Positions 18,087 to 30,067 of a stretch of 64,000 bases of DNA are shown here, one piece after another; position 1 is the stretch's first letter; each line of letters begins with the position of its first letter. Under the pieces are notes generated by a model. The model was not told where the DNA came from. It saw only the letters and a program-made list of their open reading frames with translations, and made no database searches. This DNA comes from Bradyrhizobium canariense (lineage in GTDB: Bacteria > Pseudomonadota > Alphaproteobacteria > Rhizobiales > Xanthobacteraceae), in the NCBI RefSeq assembly GCF_019402665.1, contig NZ_VSST01000084.1:62367-126366 (forward strand). Reading direction: 5' to 3'. Position numbers and translations under genes: made by a program.

Positions 18087-18596
18087 ATGTCGATTAAGCT
18101 TGCCGTCCCCTGCCTGTTGCTGCTCGCTGGACCGGCTGTGGCCGCCGACCCGCTCCCCGACGCCATCGCCGCGCCCGGCGAGAGCATCGTGCTCAGTGTC
18201 CACGCCGAGGGCGCGCAGGTCTATGAGTGCAAGGCCGGCACCGACGGCAAGCTCGCTTGGGCCTTCCGCGAGCCGATCGCGACGCTGCTCGTCGAGGGCA
18301 AGACCATCGGCCGGCACTATGCCGGGCCGAACTGGGAGCATGCCGACGGCAGCGCCGTGGTGGGCAAGATGACCGGCAGACTGGCGATCGGCAACGCGTC
18401 GGGCAAGACCACGGACATCCCGTGGCTCAAATTGGAGGTGACCGCCCACCGCGGCAGCGGCGTCCTCACGCCGGTTACGACGGTTCAGCGCATCAACACC
18501 CATGGCGGCTGGTTAGACGACGGCCCTTGCGAAATCGCCGGCAACTTTCAAAGTGTGCCCTACTCGGCCGACTACGTGTTCCTGAAGAAGGGCTGA
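18087..18596 (+). CDS. Secreted DUF3455 protein
   Basis: 169 residues with a signal peptide ending near AVAAD. The rest matches DUF3455 proteins (QVYECKAGTDGKLAWAFREP, GPNWEHADGSAVVGK). This family is widespread in alpha- and betaproteobacteria and has no known function; an envelope location is likely. Convergent with the potassium-channel gene, four bases apart. Confidence 0.85.
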   Translation: MSIKLAVPCLLLLAGPAVAADPLPDAIAAPGESIVLSVHAEGAQVYECKAGTDGKLAWAFREPIATLLVEGKTIGRHYAGPNWEHADGSAVVGKMTGRLAIGNASGKTTDIPWLKLEVTAHRGSGVLTPVTTVQRINTHGGWLDDGPCEIAGNFQSVPYSADYVFLKKG

Positions 18597-18600
18597 GCCC

Positions 18601-19827
18601 TCAGCGGTCGGTGCCTTCGCGCTCCGCCTGCGCCAGCTCCGCCACGGCAAGGTCGCCGCTGCCCTCCAGCCGCGCCTTCGCCGTCTTGTGGACGTGCGCG
18701 GCGAGCGTCGGCATGCGTTCGATCAGGGCGTGAAAATCCTGGGCATCGAGCACCAGCAGCCGGGTCTTGCGCGTCGCCGTCACCGTGCCGCTGCGTTTTG
18801 TCTTATGCAGCAGCGCGATCTCGCCGAAGAAGGTGCCATCCGCGAGCCGCACCTGCTGGTTCGGCAGCGCGATCTCGACCTCGCCGGCGGTGATGAAGTA
18901 CATCGACGAAGCCGCATCGCCCCGCCGCACCAATATCTCGCCCTGCTCGATGGTGCGCGCCCGCAGCAGCCGCATGATGTCGGCGATCTCGGATGCGCTG
19001 AGATGCGAGAACAGCGGCACCCGCGCCAGCATGCCCCAGGTGACCACGAAGTCGCGCCGTTTCACCTCTTCCGCAAAGGCCGTCGAGATTATCGCGACCG
19101 GCAGCGCGATCATGGCAAAGCCGCTGATGATGGTAAAGACGGAGATGAACTTTCCGAGCGCCGTCACCGGCACGACGTCGCCATAGCCGACGGTGCCGAG
19201 CGTCACGATCGCCCACCACATCGCCTGCGGAATGGTGCCGAGCTTGTCGGGCTGCACGTCGCGCTCGATGGCGTAGAGCAGCGAGGCAAACGTCAGAACC
19301 GCGCCGATCAGGATGACGATGCAGCCGATCAGCGCCCGCCGCTCGGCGTGCACGGCCGCGAGCAGCGAACGCATCGCCGGCGAGTACCGCACCAGCTTGA
19401 AGAACGGCAGCACGCCGAGGGCTGCCAGCGTCGCATGCCGGCCCGTAGCGAGCACGACCGCAGCCGGCAGGAACGCGAGCAGATCGATGATGCCGAGTGC
19501 GGAGAACACATAGCCGAGCCGGTCGGACAGCGCGGACGCCGTGCGCTGGGTATGGCCCGCCACCGTCCACAGCCGCGCGGCATATTCCAGCGCGAATACG
19601 ATCACGGAGAGGATGGAGATGCCCGCGAATAGCGCGCCGAACTGCGCATCCAGCTCCGGCACCGAGGCAAGGATCATCGCAGCGACGTCCAGCACGATGA
19701 CGCCGATGACCAGCTGGATGAAGCGCGACCCGACCGAGTAGGCCAGCGGATCGTGCTCCAGCAATTCGTAGAGGCGATCCCTCAGATTGGGATCAGTTGA
19801 GCCACGCCCTCGCGGAACGGGGCGCAC
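18601..19827 (-). CDS. Cyclic-nucleotide-gated K+ channel (MlotiK1-like)
   Basis: 408 residues. It has six membrane segments, a K+ selectivity filter TVGYGD at 212-217, and a C-terminal cyclic-nucleotide-binding domain (about 280-395) with the phosphate-binding cassette FFGEIALL and RSGTVTA. The S4-like segment (LPFFKLVRYSPAMRSLL) has few charges, as in the ligand-gated MloK1 channel of Mesorhizobium. The GTG at 19827 lies four bases after the alaS stop, so the gene is probably co-transcribed with alaS, an unusual pairing. Start is less certain than function. Confidence 0.9.
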   Translation of the reverse strand: MRPVPRGRGSTDPNLRDRLYELLEHDPLAYSVGSRFIQLVIGVIVLDVAAMILASVPELDAQFGALFAGISILSVIVFALEYAARLWTVAGHTQRTASALSDRLGYVFSALGIIDLLAFLPAAVVLATGRHATLAALGVLPFFKLVRYSPAMRSLLAAVHAERRALIGCIVILIGAVLTFASLLYAIERDVQPDKLGTIPQAMWWAIVTLGTVGYGDVVPVTALGKFISVFTIISGFAMIALPVAIISTAFAEEVKRRDFVVTWGMLARVPLFSHLSASEIADIMRLLRARTIEQGEILVRRGDAASSMYFITAGEVEIALPNQQVRLADGTFFGEIALLHKTKRSGTVTATRKTRLLVLDAQDFHALIERMPTLAAHVHKTAKARLEGSGDLAVAELAQAEREGTDR

Positions 19828-19831
19828 CTGG

Positions 19832-22525
19832 CTACGCGCCGGCCGATTTTTGTTCAGTCATGGCTTTTTCGATCGCCGTGAGCGCCGCGGCCGCATTCGC
19901 GCCATCGGGGCCGCCGGCCTGGGCCATGTCGGGCCGGCCGCCGCCGCCCTTGCCGCCGAGCGCTTCGGAGGCGACCTTCACCAGATTGACCGCATTGAAG
20001 CGCGAGGTGAGATCCGCGGTGACGCCGACCACGACGCCGGCCTTGCCGTCCTCGGTCACGCCGACGATGGCGACGACGCCGGAGCCGATCTGCTTCTTGC
20101 CGTCGTCGGCAAGGCTCTTGAGATCCTTCATCTCGATGCCCTCGACCGCGCGCGCCATCAGCTTGACGTCGCCGACCTCGCGCACGCCGGAGGCCGCGCC
20201 GTTGCTCGCAGCCGCACCGCCGCCCATCGCGAGTTTCTTGCGGGCGTCGGAGAGTTCGCGCTCGAGCTTCTTGCGCTCCTCCATCAGGGCACTGATGCGC
20301 GCCGGGACGTCGTCGATCGAGGTGCGCAGTTCGTTGGCCGCCGTCTTCGCCAGCGCCATGGTCTCGTTGGCGTGCTTGCGCGCGTAGTTGCCGGTCAGCG
20401 CCTCGATGCGGCGCACGCCGGAGGCAACCGCGCTCTCGCCGGTCAGCGTGATCAGGCCGATATCGCCGGTGCGCCTGACATGCGTGCCGCCGCAGAGTTC
20501 GACCGACCAGCCGAGCGCGTTGGCGCCGCGCTCGCGCGCGGTCCGGCCCATCGAGACGACGCGAACCTCGTCGCCATATTTCTCGCCGAACAGCGCGCGT
20601 GCGCCGGCCTCGCGGGCCTCGTCCACGCCCATGACGCGGGTCGAGACCTCGTCATTCTCCAGCACCACGTCGTTGGCGATATCCTCGACGCGCGCGAGCT
20701 CTTCCGCCGTGATCGGCTTCGGATGCACGAAGTCGAAACGCAGCCGATCCGGCGCGACCATCGAGCCGCGCTGGGCGATGTGGTCACCGAGCACCTGGCG
20801 CAGCGCCTCGTGGATGAGATGCGTGGCCGAGTGATGCGCGCGGATCGAAAAGCGCCTGCCGTGATCCACTTCGAGCTGCAGCGCGGTGCCGAGCTTGAGC
20901 TCGCCGCTCTCGACCGTGCCGACGTGAACGAAGAAATCGCCGAGCTTCTTCTGCGTATCGGTGACGCGGAATTTGATGCCGCCCTCGCCCGTCAATACGC
21001 CGGTGTCGCCGACCTGGCCGCCCGACTCCGCGTAGAACGGCGTCTGGTTCAGCACGATCGCGCCGGTGTCGCCGGCCTTGAGACTCGTGGCTTCCCTGCC
21101 GTCCTTGACCAGCGCGGTCACCACGCCTTCGGCGCTCTCGGTCTCGTAACCCAGGAATTCGGTTGCCCCCAGCTTTTCACGCAGCGGGAACCAGATCGCC
21201 TCGGAAGCCGCTTCGCCAGACCCCTTCCAGGATTCGCGCGCCTTGGCCTTCTGACGCTCCATCGCATCGGTGAAGGAAGCCTGGTCGACGCTGATGCCGC
21301 GCGACTTCAGCGCGTCCTGCGTCAAATCGAGCGGGAAGCCGTAGGTGTCGTACAGTGTGAAGGCGACGTCGCCGTCGAACATGTCGCCCTTCTTTAAGGA
21401 CGCGCTCTTCTCGTCGAGAATGGCGAGGCCGCGCGTCAGCGTCTTGCGGAAGCGGGTCTCTTCCAGCCGCAGCGTTTCCTCGATCAAATTTTCCGCGCGC
21501 ATCAGATCGGGATAGGCCTGGCCCATCTCGCGCACCAGCGCCCAGACCAGGCGATGCATCAGCGGTTCTTGCGCACCGAGCAGCTGCGCATGGCGCATCG
21601 CGCGGCGCATGATCCGGCGCAGCACATAGCCGCGGCCCTCGTTCGAGGGCAGCACGCCGTCGGCGACCAGGAAGGCCGACGAACGCAGATGGTCGGCGAT
21701 GACGCGGAACGAGGCCACGGTCTTCTCGTCCGGTCCGCTTCCGAGAGCCGACGCGGTCGCGTCGATCAAATGACGGAACAGGTCGGTCTCGAACACGCTG
21801 TCGACGCCCTGCATGATGCAGGCCATGCGCTCCAGCCCCATGCCGGTGTCGATCGAGGGACGCGGCAGCGGCACGCGCTCCTCCTTCGTCACCTGCTCGT
21901 ACTGCATGAAGACGAGATTCCAGAATTCGAGGAAGCGATCGCCGTCCTCCTCCGGGGAGCCCGGAGGCCCGCCCCAGATGTGCTCGCCGCGATCGATGAA
22001 GATCTCCGAGCACGGCCCGCACGGCCCGGTGTCGCCCATTGCCCAGAAATTGTCGGAGGTCGGGATGCGGATGATGCGATCGTCGGAGAAGCCTGCGATC
22101 TTCTTCCACAGTCCGGCCGCCTCGTCGTCGGTGTGGTAGACCGTGACGAGCAGCTTGTCCTTCTTGAGCCCGAATTCCTTCGTGATGAGCGTCCAGGCCA
22201 GCTCGATCGCGCGCTCCTTGAAATAGTCGCCGAAGGAGAAGTTGCCGAGCATCTCGAAGAAGGTGAGATGGCGCGCGGTGTAGCCGACATTGTCGAGGTC
22301 GTTGTGCTTGCCGCCAGCGCGGACGCATTTCTGCGAGGTGGTGGCGCGCTGATAGGGCCGCTTCTCGACGCCGGTGAAGACGTTCTTGAACTGCACCATG
22401 CCGGCATTGGTGAACATCAAGGTCGGATCGTTGCGCGGCACCAATGGCGAGGACGACACGATCTCGTGGCCGTTCTCGGCAAAGAAGTTCAGAAAGGTCG
22501 ACCTGATCTCGTTGACGCCGCTCAT
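19832..22525 (-). CDS. alaS: Alanyl-tRNA synthetase
   Basis: 897 residues, full length. It attaches alanine to tRNA-Ala. Class II catalytic core at the N-terminus (MFTNAGMVQFKNVFTG), editing domain with HSATH and the zinc-binding CGGTH, then a C-terminal oligomerisation domain. Start MSGVNEIRSTFLNFF at 22525 is the usual N-terminus; an ATG six bases upstream is an alternative. Divergent from the glycine cleavage operon, with the riboswitch in between. Confidence 0.97.
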   Translation of the reverse strand: MSGVNEIRSTFLNFFAENGHEIVSSSPLVPRNDPTLMFTNAGMVQFKNVFTGVEKRPYQRATTSQKCVRAGGKHNDLDNVGYTARHLTFFEMLGNFSFGDYFKERAIELAWTLITKEFGLKKDKLLVTVYHTDDEAAGLWKKIAGFSDDRIIRIPTSDNFWAMGDTGPCGPCSEIFIDRGEHIWGGPPGSPEEDGDRFLEFWNLVFMQYEQVTKEERVPLPRPSIDTGMGLERMACIMQGVDSVFETDLFRHLIDATASALGSGPDEKTVASFRVIADHLRSSAFLVADGVLPSNEGRGYVLRRIMRRAMRHAQLLGAQEPLMHRLVWALVREMGQAYPDLMRAENLIEETLRLEETRFRKTLTRGLAILDEKSASLKKGDMFDGDVAFTLYDTYGFPLDLTQDALKSRGISVDQASFTDAMERQKAKARESWKGSGEAASEAIWFPLREKLGATEFLGYETESAEGVVTALVKDGREATSLKAGDTGAIVLNQTPFYAESGGQVGDTGVLTGEGGIKFRVTDTQKKLGDFFVHVGTVESGELKLGTALQLEVDHGRRFSIRAHHSATHLIHEALRQVLGDHIAQRGSMVAPDRLRFDFVHPKPITAEELARVEDIANDVVLENDEVSTRVMGVDEAREAGARALFGEKYGDEVRVVSMGRTARERGANALGWSVELCGGTHVRRTGDIGLITLTGESAVASGVRRIEALTGNYARKHANETMALAKTAANELRTSIDDVPARISALMEERKKLERELSDARKKLAMGGGAAASNGAASGVREVGDVKLMARAVEGIEMKDLKSLADDGKKQIGSGVVAIVGVTEDGKAGVVVGVTADLTSRFNAVNLVKVASEALGGKGGGGRPDMAQAGGPDGANAAAALTAIEKAMTEQKSAGA

Positions 22526-22751
22526 GTTCATCCAATCGGGTGTGCTTGCACCCGCCTTCCAGCCATCCAAACCGCGAGTTTGGGCTGATATCTGCGGGTC
22601 AAAGCGCTTTTAGACAAGGCCAGCTTCGCTGTCCAGAAACTGTGCAGACAGATCAAGGCGTTGCCGCACTCGCGTAATCCGTTGGAAAGCCGTCGATGCC
22701 GCGTTGACAGGCTTGGCCGGCCTGTGGTCTTTACCCATCTGTATCGTACGG

Positions 22752-22928
22752 CCACGTCGGGAGAGACCGGCACTGGTGCCGGCGCCGAAGGAGCAACCGC
22801 CCCGGAAACTCTCAGGCAAACGGACCGCGTGGCTTTGACAGCATCTGGAAAGAGGCGCCGACCGGCTTAACCCGGATGGCGTCCGCCGACGGGATAATAC
22901 TCTCAGGCACAGCGACAGATGGGGCTTC
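22752..22928 (+). promoter_or_regulatory. Tandem glycine riboswitch (gcvT motif)
   Basis: Two aptamers in tandem. The first spans GGGAGAGACC to ACTCTCAGGCAAACGGACC. The second spans ATCTGGAAAGAGGCG to the diagnostic ACTCTCAGGCACAGCGACAG. The joining sequence and the position about 50 bases before gcvT fit the known class, which turns on glycine cleavage genes when glycine is bound. Confidence 0.95.
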
Positions 22929-22978
22929 GACTGGTGTCCACGGGAAATCGTTCCCGGGGAACCGCCGAGGGCCCCCCG

Positions 22979-24127
22979 ATGCTTGCGCGTGACGACAAAG
23001 ACTCCCTGAAACGCACACCCCTTTACGACCTGCATGTCTCGCTCGGCGGCAAGATGGTGCCGTTCGCGGGCTATGACATGCCGGTGCAATATCCGGCCGG
23101 AGTCCTGAAGGAGCACCTTCATACCCGCAACGCAGCCGGCCTGTTCGACGTCTCTCACATGGGCCAGATCGCACTCAGGCCGAGATCGGGCAAGGTCGAG
23201 GACGCCGCCCGCGCGCTGGAACGGCTGGTGCCGCAGGATATTCTGGCGATCGCGCCTGGCCGGCAGCGCTACGCCCAGTTCACCAATGCCGAGGGCGGGA
23301 TTCTGGACGATCTGATGGTCGCCAATTTCGGCGATCACCTCTTCCTGGTCGTCAACGCCGCCTGCAAGGCCGAGGACGAGGCGCATCTGCGCGCGAATCT
23401 GTCCGACGCCTGCGTCATCGATTCGCTTGCCGACCGCGCGCTGATCGCGCTGCAAGGGCCGAAGGCGGAATCCGCGCTGGCGAAATTATGTGCAGAGGCG
23501 CCCGCCATGAAGTTCATGGATTCGGGCCCGCACAAGGTCGCCGGCCTCGACTGCTTCGTCTCGCGCTCCGGCTATACCGGCGAGGACGGATTCGAGATTT
23601 CGGTTCCTGCCGGCGGCGCCGAGCGGCTCGCCAGGGCCCTGCTGGACAATCCGGACGTCATGCCGATCGGGCTCGGCGCCCGTGACAGCCTGCGGCTCGA
23701 AGGCGGGCTTTGTCTTTACGGCCACGACATCGATACCGCGACCACGCCGGTCGAGGCCGCACTGGAATGGTCGGTGCAGAAGAGTCGCCGCACCGGCGGC
23801 GCGCGTGCCGGCGGCTTCCCCGGCGCGGAAAAGATTCTCGCTCATTTCGATCACGGCGCATCCCGCCGCCGTGTCGGCCTGCGCACCGAGGGCCGCGCGC
23901 CGGTGCGCGAGGGCGCGCTGCTGTTTGCGGACGCAACCTCCAGCGAGCCGATCGGAAAGGTCACCTCGGGCGGCTTCGGCCCGAGCCTGAATGCGCCGGT
24001 CGCGATGGGCTATGTGCCCACGAGCCTGAGCGCGCTCGACACAAAACTCTTCGCCGAGGTGCGCGGCCAACGCCTGGCCGTGCAAATCGCCGCCATGCCC
24101 TTCGTGAAAAACACCTACAAACGCTGA
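22979..24127 (+). CDS. gcvT: Glycine cleavage system T protein (aminomethyltransferase)
   Basis: 382 residues. It transfers the methylene group of the H-protein-bound glycine to tetrahydrofolate, releasing ammonia. Conserved stretches are KRTPLYDLHVSLGGKMVPFAGYDMPVQY, LFDVSHMGQ and SRSGYTGEDGFEISV. I chose the ATG at 22979 because GAGG lies eight bases upstream and the longer frame runs into the riboswitch. First gene of gcvT-gcvH-gcvP. Confidence 0.96.
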   Translation: MLARDDKDSLKRTPLYDLHVSLGGKMVPFAGYDMPVQYPAGVLKEHLHTRNAAGLFDVSHMGQIALRPRSGKVEDAARALERLVPQDILAIAPGRQRYAQFTNAEGGILDDLMVANFGDHLFLVVNAACKAEDEAHLRANLSDACVIDSLADRALIALQGPKAESALAKLCAEAPAMKFMDSGPHKVAGLDCFVSRSGYTGEDGFEISVPAGGAERLARALLDNPDVMPIGLGARDSLRLEGGLCLYGHDIDTATTPVEAALEWSVQKSRRTGGARAGGFPGAEKILAHFDHGASRRRVGLRTEGRAPVREGALLFADATSSEPIGKVTSGGFGPSLNAPVAMGYVPTSLSALDTKLFAEVRGQRLAVQIAAMPFVKNTYKR

Positions 24128-24138
24128 GGACTGAGAAA

Positions 24139-24507
24139 ATGACCACGACGCTGTACACCACCGACCACGAATGGCTCGCGATCGACGGCGATGTCGCCAC
24201 CGTCGGCATCACCGACTACGCGCAATCGCAGCTCGGCGACGTCGTGTTCATCGAATTGCCCAAGCTCGGCCGCACGCTGAAGAAGGCCGAACCCGCCGCC
24301 GTCGTGGAGTCCGTCAAGGCCGCATCGGACGTCTACGCGCCTGTTAGCGGTGAGGTGCTCGAGACCAACCCCGAGCTCGCGAGCGAGCCGGCGCTGGTAA
24401 ACTCGGACGCGCAGGGCAAGGCGTGGTTCTTCAAGATCAAGATGGCCGACAAGAGCGAGCTCGGCGGTCTGATGGACGAAGCGGCGTACAAGGCCCACAC
24501 GGCGTGA
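24139..24507 (+). CDS. gcvH: Glycine cleavage system H protein
   Basis: 122-residue lipoyl carrier that shuttles the aminomethyl group between the P, T and L proteins. The lipoylated Lys is in VESVKAASDVYAPVSGEV (about residue 58). Start MTTTLYTTDHEWL, 11 bases after gcvT, preceded by CTGAGGA. Confidence 0.97.
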   Translation: MTTTLYTTDHEWLAIDGDVATVGITDYAQSQLGDVVFIELPKLGRTLKKAEPAAVVESVKAASDVYAPVSGEVLETNPELASEPALVNSDAQGKAWFFKIKMADKSELGGLMDEAAYKAHTA

Positions 24508-24537
24508 GATGATGCGAACTCTGACCTCATATTCGGT

Positions 24538-24656
24538 GTCATCGTCCGCGAAGGCGGACGATCCAGTACGCCGCGGCCCATCGGCCCTAGCCGAAGCGGC
24601 TGCGTTTACTGGATGCCCCGCCCCCGTGCGCAAGTGCGCACTAGGCGGGGCATGAC
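24538..24656. repeat. Palindromic repeat between gcvH and gcvP
   Basis: Starts GTCATCGTCCGCG, has CCAGTA and TACTGGATGCCCCGC in the middle, and ends GCGGGGCATGAC. Both halves form hairpins. The same element occurs at 44086-44186. Being inside an operon, it may tune gcvP expression. Confidence 0.8.
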
Positions 24657-24685
24657 GGCGACAAGAACATCTGAAGCGAGGACCC

Positions 24686-27553
<2,868 letters not shown>

Positions 27554-27561
27554 CGATCGTA

Positions 27562-27587
27562 GGTGGGTTAGCGCAGCGTAACCCACC
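27562..27587. terminator. Inverted repeat after gcvP
   Basis: GGTGGGTTA-GCGCAGCG-TAACCCACC, a widespread palindromic repeat, 9 bases after the gcvP stop. It has no T-run but is the best candidate for the end of the gcv transcript. Confidence 0.5.
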
Positions 27588-27635
27588 ACTTCAGCTTCAA
27601 CGCAAACGACCAGTGGTTGATTGCGCCTACGGGTT

Positions 27636-28031
27636 CTAACCGTCGGGCCAACGCATGAGGCTTCCCGCTCGGGCCACAAGGCTCTCGCAATGAGTGCTCG
27701 CAACCGTGAGCGCCCAGGCCTGGGATCTATCGATCTGGTCCTGGAGATCAGCGAGCGCCTGCGCCTGCCAGTGAGCTCTTTCGCGTCCGAGGGACAAGGA
27801 TTCGGTCTCCGATGCAATTCCGACGAAAGGGGAGATATCGGGATCGTCTTCAAGGCGGGCCTTGAAGCTATGCCCTACAATTGCCCTGGCACCTTCCAAC
27901 GGAGAGACGCTTCCGGAAAGTATGCCTTTCGCCGTCTCAATAACGATCTGGCGAGCAGCAATGACCTCGGATTGATTCCAACTCACGGCGATCCCGGCCT
28001 CACCAACTGATCCGGGTATCTCGTGTATCAC
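27636..28031 (-). CDS. Conserved hypothetical protein
   Basis: 131 residues, acidic, mostly helical, with no signal peptide or membrane segment. It contains SWNQSEVIAARQIVIETAKG, GARAIVGHSF and a long helix rich in Gln/Glu/Arg. This looks like small DUF2489-type proteins, but I cannot confirm the family. A GTG within the frame before SWNQSE is an alternative start. Composition is clearly less GC-rich than gcvP and recA, a sign of a young or transferred gene. An open frame on the other strand (27621-28010) is less protein-like. Confidence 0.55.
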   Translation of the reverse strand: MIHEIPGSVGEAGIAVSWNQSEVIAARQIVIETAKGILSGSVSPLEGARAIVGHSFKARLEDDPDISPFVGIASETESLSLGRERAHWQAQALADLQDQIDRSQAWALTVASTHCESLVARAGSLMRWPDG

Positions 28032-28112
28032 AAAACGGAAACAGGCGCCGAAGACGTCGGCAACTCAACGTCCTCAGCGCCCGCTCCTCGCGAAAAACTC
28101 TACTGTTGAAGC

Positions 28113-29201
28113 TTACTCGTCCCCCGGCTCCTCGCCGTCGGCGTCACGCTCGGGGCTGCCGGCGAGGATCTGCTCGGCGATCAGGCCGGAGTTCTGGCGG
28201 ATCGAGGTCTCGATCTTGGCGGTGATGTCGGGGTTGGCCTTCAGGAACGCTTTCGAATTCTCGCGGCCCTGGCCAAGACGCTGGCTGTCATAGGAGAACC
28301 AGGCGCCGGATTTCTCGACGATGCCGGCCTTGACGCCGAGATCGAGGATCTCGCCCATCTTGGAGACGCCCTCGCCGTACATGATGTCGAACTCGACCTG
28401 CTTGAAGGGCGGCGCCAGCTTGTTCTTGACGACCTTGACGCGCGTGGTGTTGCCGACCACTTCGTCGCGCTCCTTGATCGCGCCGATGCGGCGGATATCG
28501 AGGCGGACGGAGGCATAGAATTTCAGCGCGTTGCCGCCGGTGGTGGTCTCCGGCGAGCCGTACATCACACCGATCTTCATGCGGATCTGGTTGATGAAGA
28601 TCACCATGGTGTTGGACTTGTTGATGGACGCCGTCAGCTTACGCAGCGCCTGGCTCATCAGACGCGCCTGCAGACCCGGCAGCGCATCGCCCATTTCGCC
28701 CTCGAGCTCGGCCTTCGGCACCAGGGCCGCGACCGAATCGATCACCAGCACGTCGACCGCGCCGGAGCGCACCAGCGTGTCGCAGATTTCCAGCGCCTGC
28801 TCGCCGGTGTCCGGCTGGGAAATCAGGAGTTCGTCGATATTGACGCCCAGCTTGCGCGCATAGACCGGGTCGAGCGCGTGTTCGGCGTCGATGAAGGCGC
28901 AGATGCCGCCCTTCTTCTGCCCTTCCGCCACCGTGTGCAGCGCCAGCGTGGTCTTGCCCGAGGATTCCGGCCCGTAGATCTCCACGACGCGCCCCTTCGG
29001 CAGGCCGCCGATCCCGAGCGCGATGTCGAGCCCGAGCGAGCCCGAGGAGACCGCCTCGACGTCCATCGAGCGGTCGTTCTTGCCGAGCTTCATCACCGAG
29101 CCCTTGCCGAACTGCCGCTCGATCTGGGAGAGCGCGGCGGCCAGAGCTTTACTCTTGTCCATGGAAGATCCTTCGACGATACGCAGGGCAGTGGTGGACA
29201 T
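28113..29201 (-). CDS. recA: Recombinase A
   Basis: 362 residues. DNA strand-exchange ATPase that also triggers LexA self-cleavage. Start MSTTALRIVEGSSMDKSKALAAAL at 29201 has AAGGAG upstream. Walker A is GPESSGKT; the DNA-binding loops L1 and L2 regions (GEMGDALPGLQARLMSQALRKL, NQIRMKIGVMYGSPETTTGGNALKF) are intact. The tail is acidic (DADGEEPGDE). An SOS box lies 94 bases upstream of the start. Confidence 0.97.
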   Translation of the reverse strand: MSTTALRIVEGSSMDKSKALAAALSQIERQFGKGSVMKLGKNDRSMDVEAVSSGSLGLDIALGIGGLPKGRVVEIYGPESSGKTTLALHTVAEGQKKGGICAFIDAEHALDPVYARKLGVNIDELLISQPDTGEQALEICDTLVRSGAVDVLVIDSVAALVPKAELEGEMGDALPGLQARLMSQALRKLTASINKSNTMVIFINQIRMKIGVMYGSPETTTGGNALKFYASVRLDIRRIGAIKERDEVVGNTTRVKVVKNKLAPPFKQVEFDIMYGEGVSKMGEILDLGVKAGIVEKSGAWFSYDSQRLGQGRENSKAFLKANPDITAKIETSIRQNSGLIAEQILAGSPERDADGEEPGDE

Positions 29202-29294
29202 TGGGTCGTGCTCCTTATGGCGAGGATTCGCTAGAGGGACAAACGGCTGGCGAGGCGGCGCGGCGATAAAATCAATGTACCCCATTTGTTCTAG

Positions 29295-29309
29295 GTTCGC
29301 AATATGTTC
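29295..29309 (-). promoter_or_regulatory. LexA SOS box of recA
   Basis: GTTCGCAATATGTTC is a perfect alphaproteobacterial GTTC-N7-GTTC box. A further GTTC at 29288-29291 lies just outside it. LexA binding here would repress recA until DNA damage. Confidence 0.92.
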
Positions 29310-29491
29310 TTTTGCGGATTTGCGCGTTAAATGACGCGCATCAAAGACGGATGAGCTGCGCGCCGTCAGAATTCCGTAATCCTGCGGCACCGAACCTTTT
29401 CGCGGTCTGCGGCCTTTTCTGGGATGGGACTCTTGCATGGGAGTCTTGCATCGGACTCTTGGACGGGACCGCAACTCTGGGGACCTCAGTC

Positions 29492-29659
29492 ATGACGAAC
29501 AACACGCATCACGATACGACCCGGCGCAATCCGCTGCTGGAGGCGGCGCGGGAGGAGATGATCAAGTTCGAGCGCAAGGAAAACGAGTTCCGCAAGAAGG
29601 ATCGCGAAGAGCGTGCCGCCGAGCTGCATTTGCCGCTGGACGCGATCAAGGTTCATTAG
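29492..29659 (+). CDS. Small charged hypothetical protein
   Basis: 55 residues starting MTNNTHHDTTRRNP. The rest is one highly charged helix (AREEMIKFERKENEFRKKDREERAAE) that could form a coiled coil. It has no recognised domain. The ORF is open further upstream, but protein-like sequence begins only here. It is divergent from recA; the leader carries repeated GGACTCTTGCAT-like words (about 29428-29464). Confidence 0.6.
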   Translation: MTNNTHHDTTRRNPLLEAAREEMIKFERKENEFRKKDREERAAELHLPLDAIKVH

Positions 29660-29977
29660 GCCGCGAGGACGAGCGCTTAGGAGCTGACCGAGGCCCGCTT
29701 GCCGACTCGGCAGGCGGCGGTGTTTGCCAGCGGCAACGCGCTGGCGACGATCCCGGAGCAGCGCCCTTTGATCTCAGGGAATCGGCACGGGAATCGGGAT
29801 TCGGACGGCCATGGAGGCGAGTCCGTGCCCATATGGTATCTAAATACTACCAGTAAGCCATTGATGGCACGACGGAATTTGTGGGCGGGCTACTGTGCAT
29901 GGGGTTGTTTTCGCGTTTTTGAAAGGCGCGCACGGCCCTTTCGGCCCCCGGAAGCCGTCTCCGGCACCCAACACCGC
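29660..29977. other. Intergenic stretch with no gene seen
   Basis: 318 bases. Open frames are short and lack protein-like composition. One AT-richer spot (GGTATCTAAATACTACC near 29837) is a loose dyad. Nothing else is supportable. Confidence 0.5.
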
Positions 29978-30067
29978 CTACAGCAGAACCAGCAACCCGA
30001 TGCCGATCACCAGCACGACGAAGCCAGCCGCCGTCGCGGCGGCGAATGACCGCTCTACGTTGTCCAT
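29978..30067 (-). CDS. Possible 29-residue membrane peptide
   Basis: MDNVERSFAAATAAGF followed by a strongly hydrophobic segment (VVLVIGIGLLVLL) and a stop. GGGGTGG lies five bases before the ATG. The composition is typical of small single-span proteins. Length alone makes it uncertain. Confidence 0.4.
   Translation of the reverse strand: MDNVERSFAAATAAGFVVLVIGIGLLVLL

Noticed and set aside
19787..21397. 536-residue frame antisense to alaS
   Set aside because: Rich in Ala/Arg/Asp without motifs; alaS on the other strand is certain.
27621..28010. 129-residue plus-strand frame opposite the hypothetical gene at 27636-28031
   Set aside because: The minus-strand product has a more plausible helical composition; the plus-strand frame has no visible start signal.
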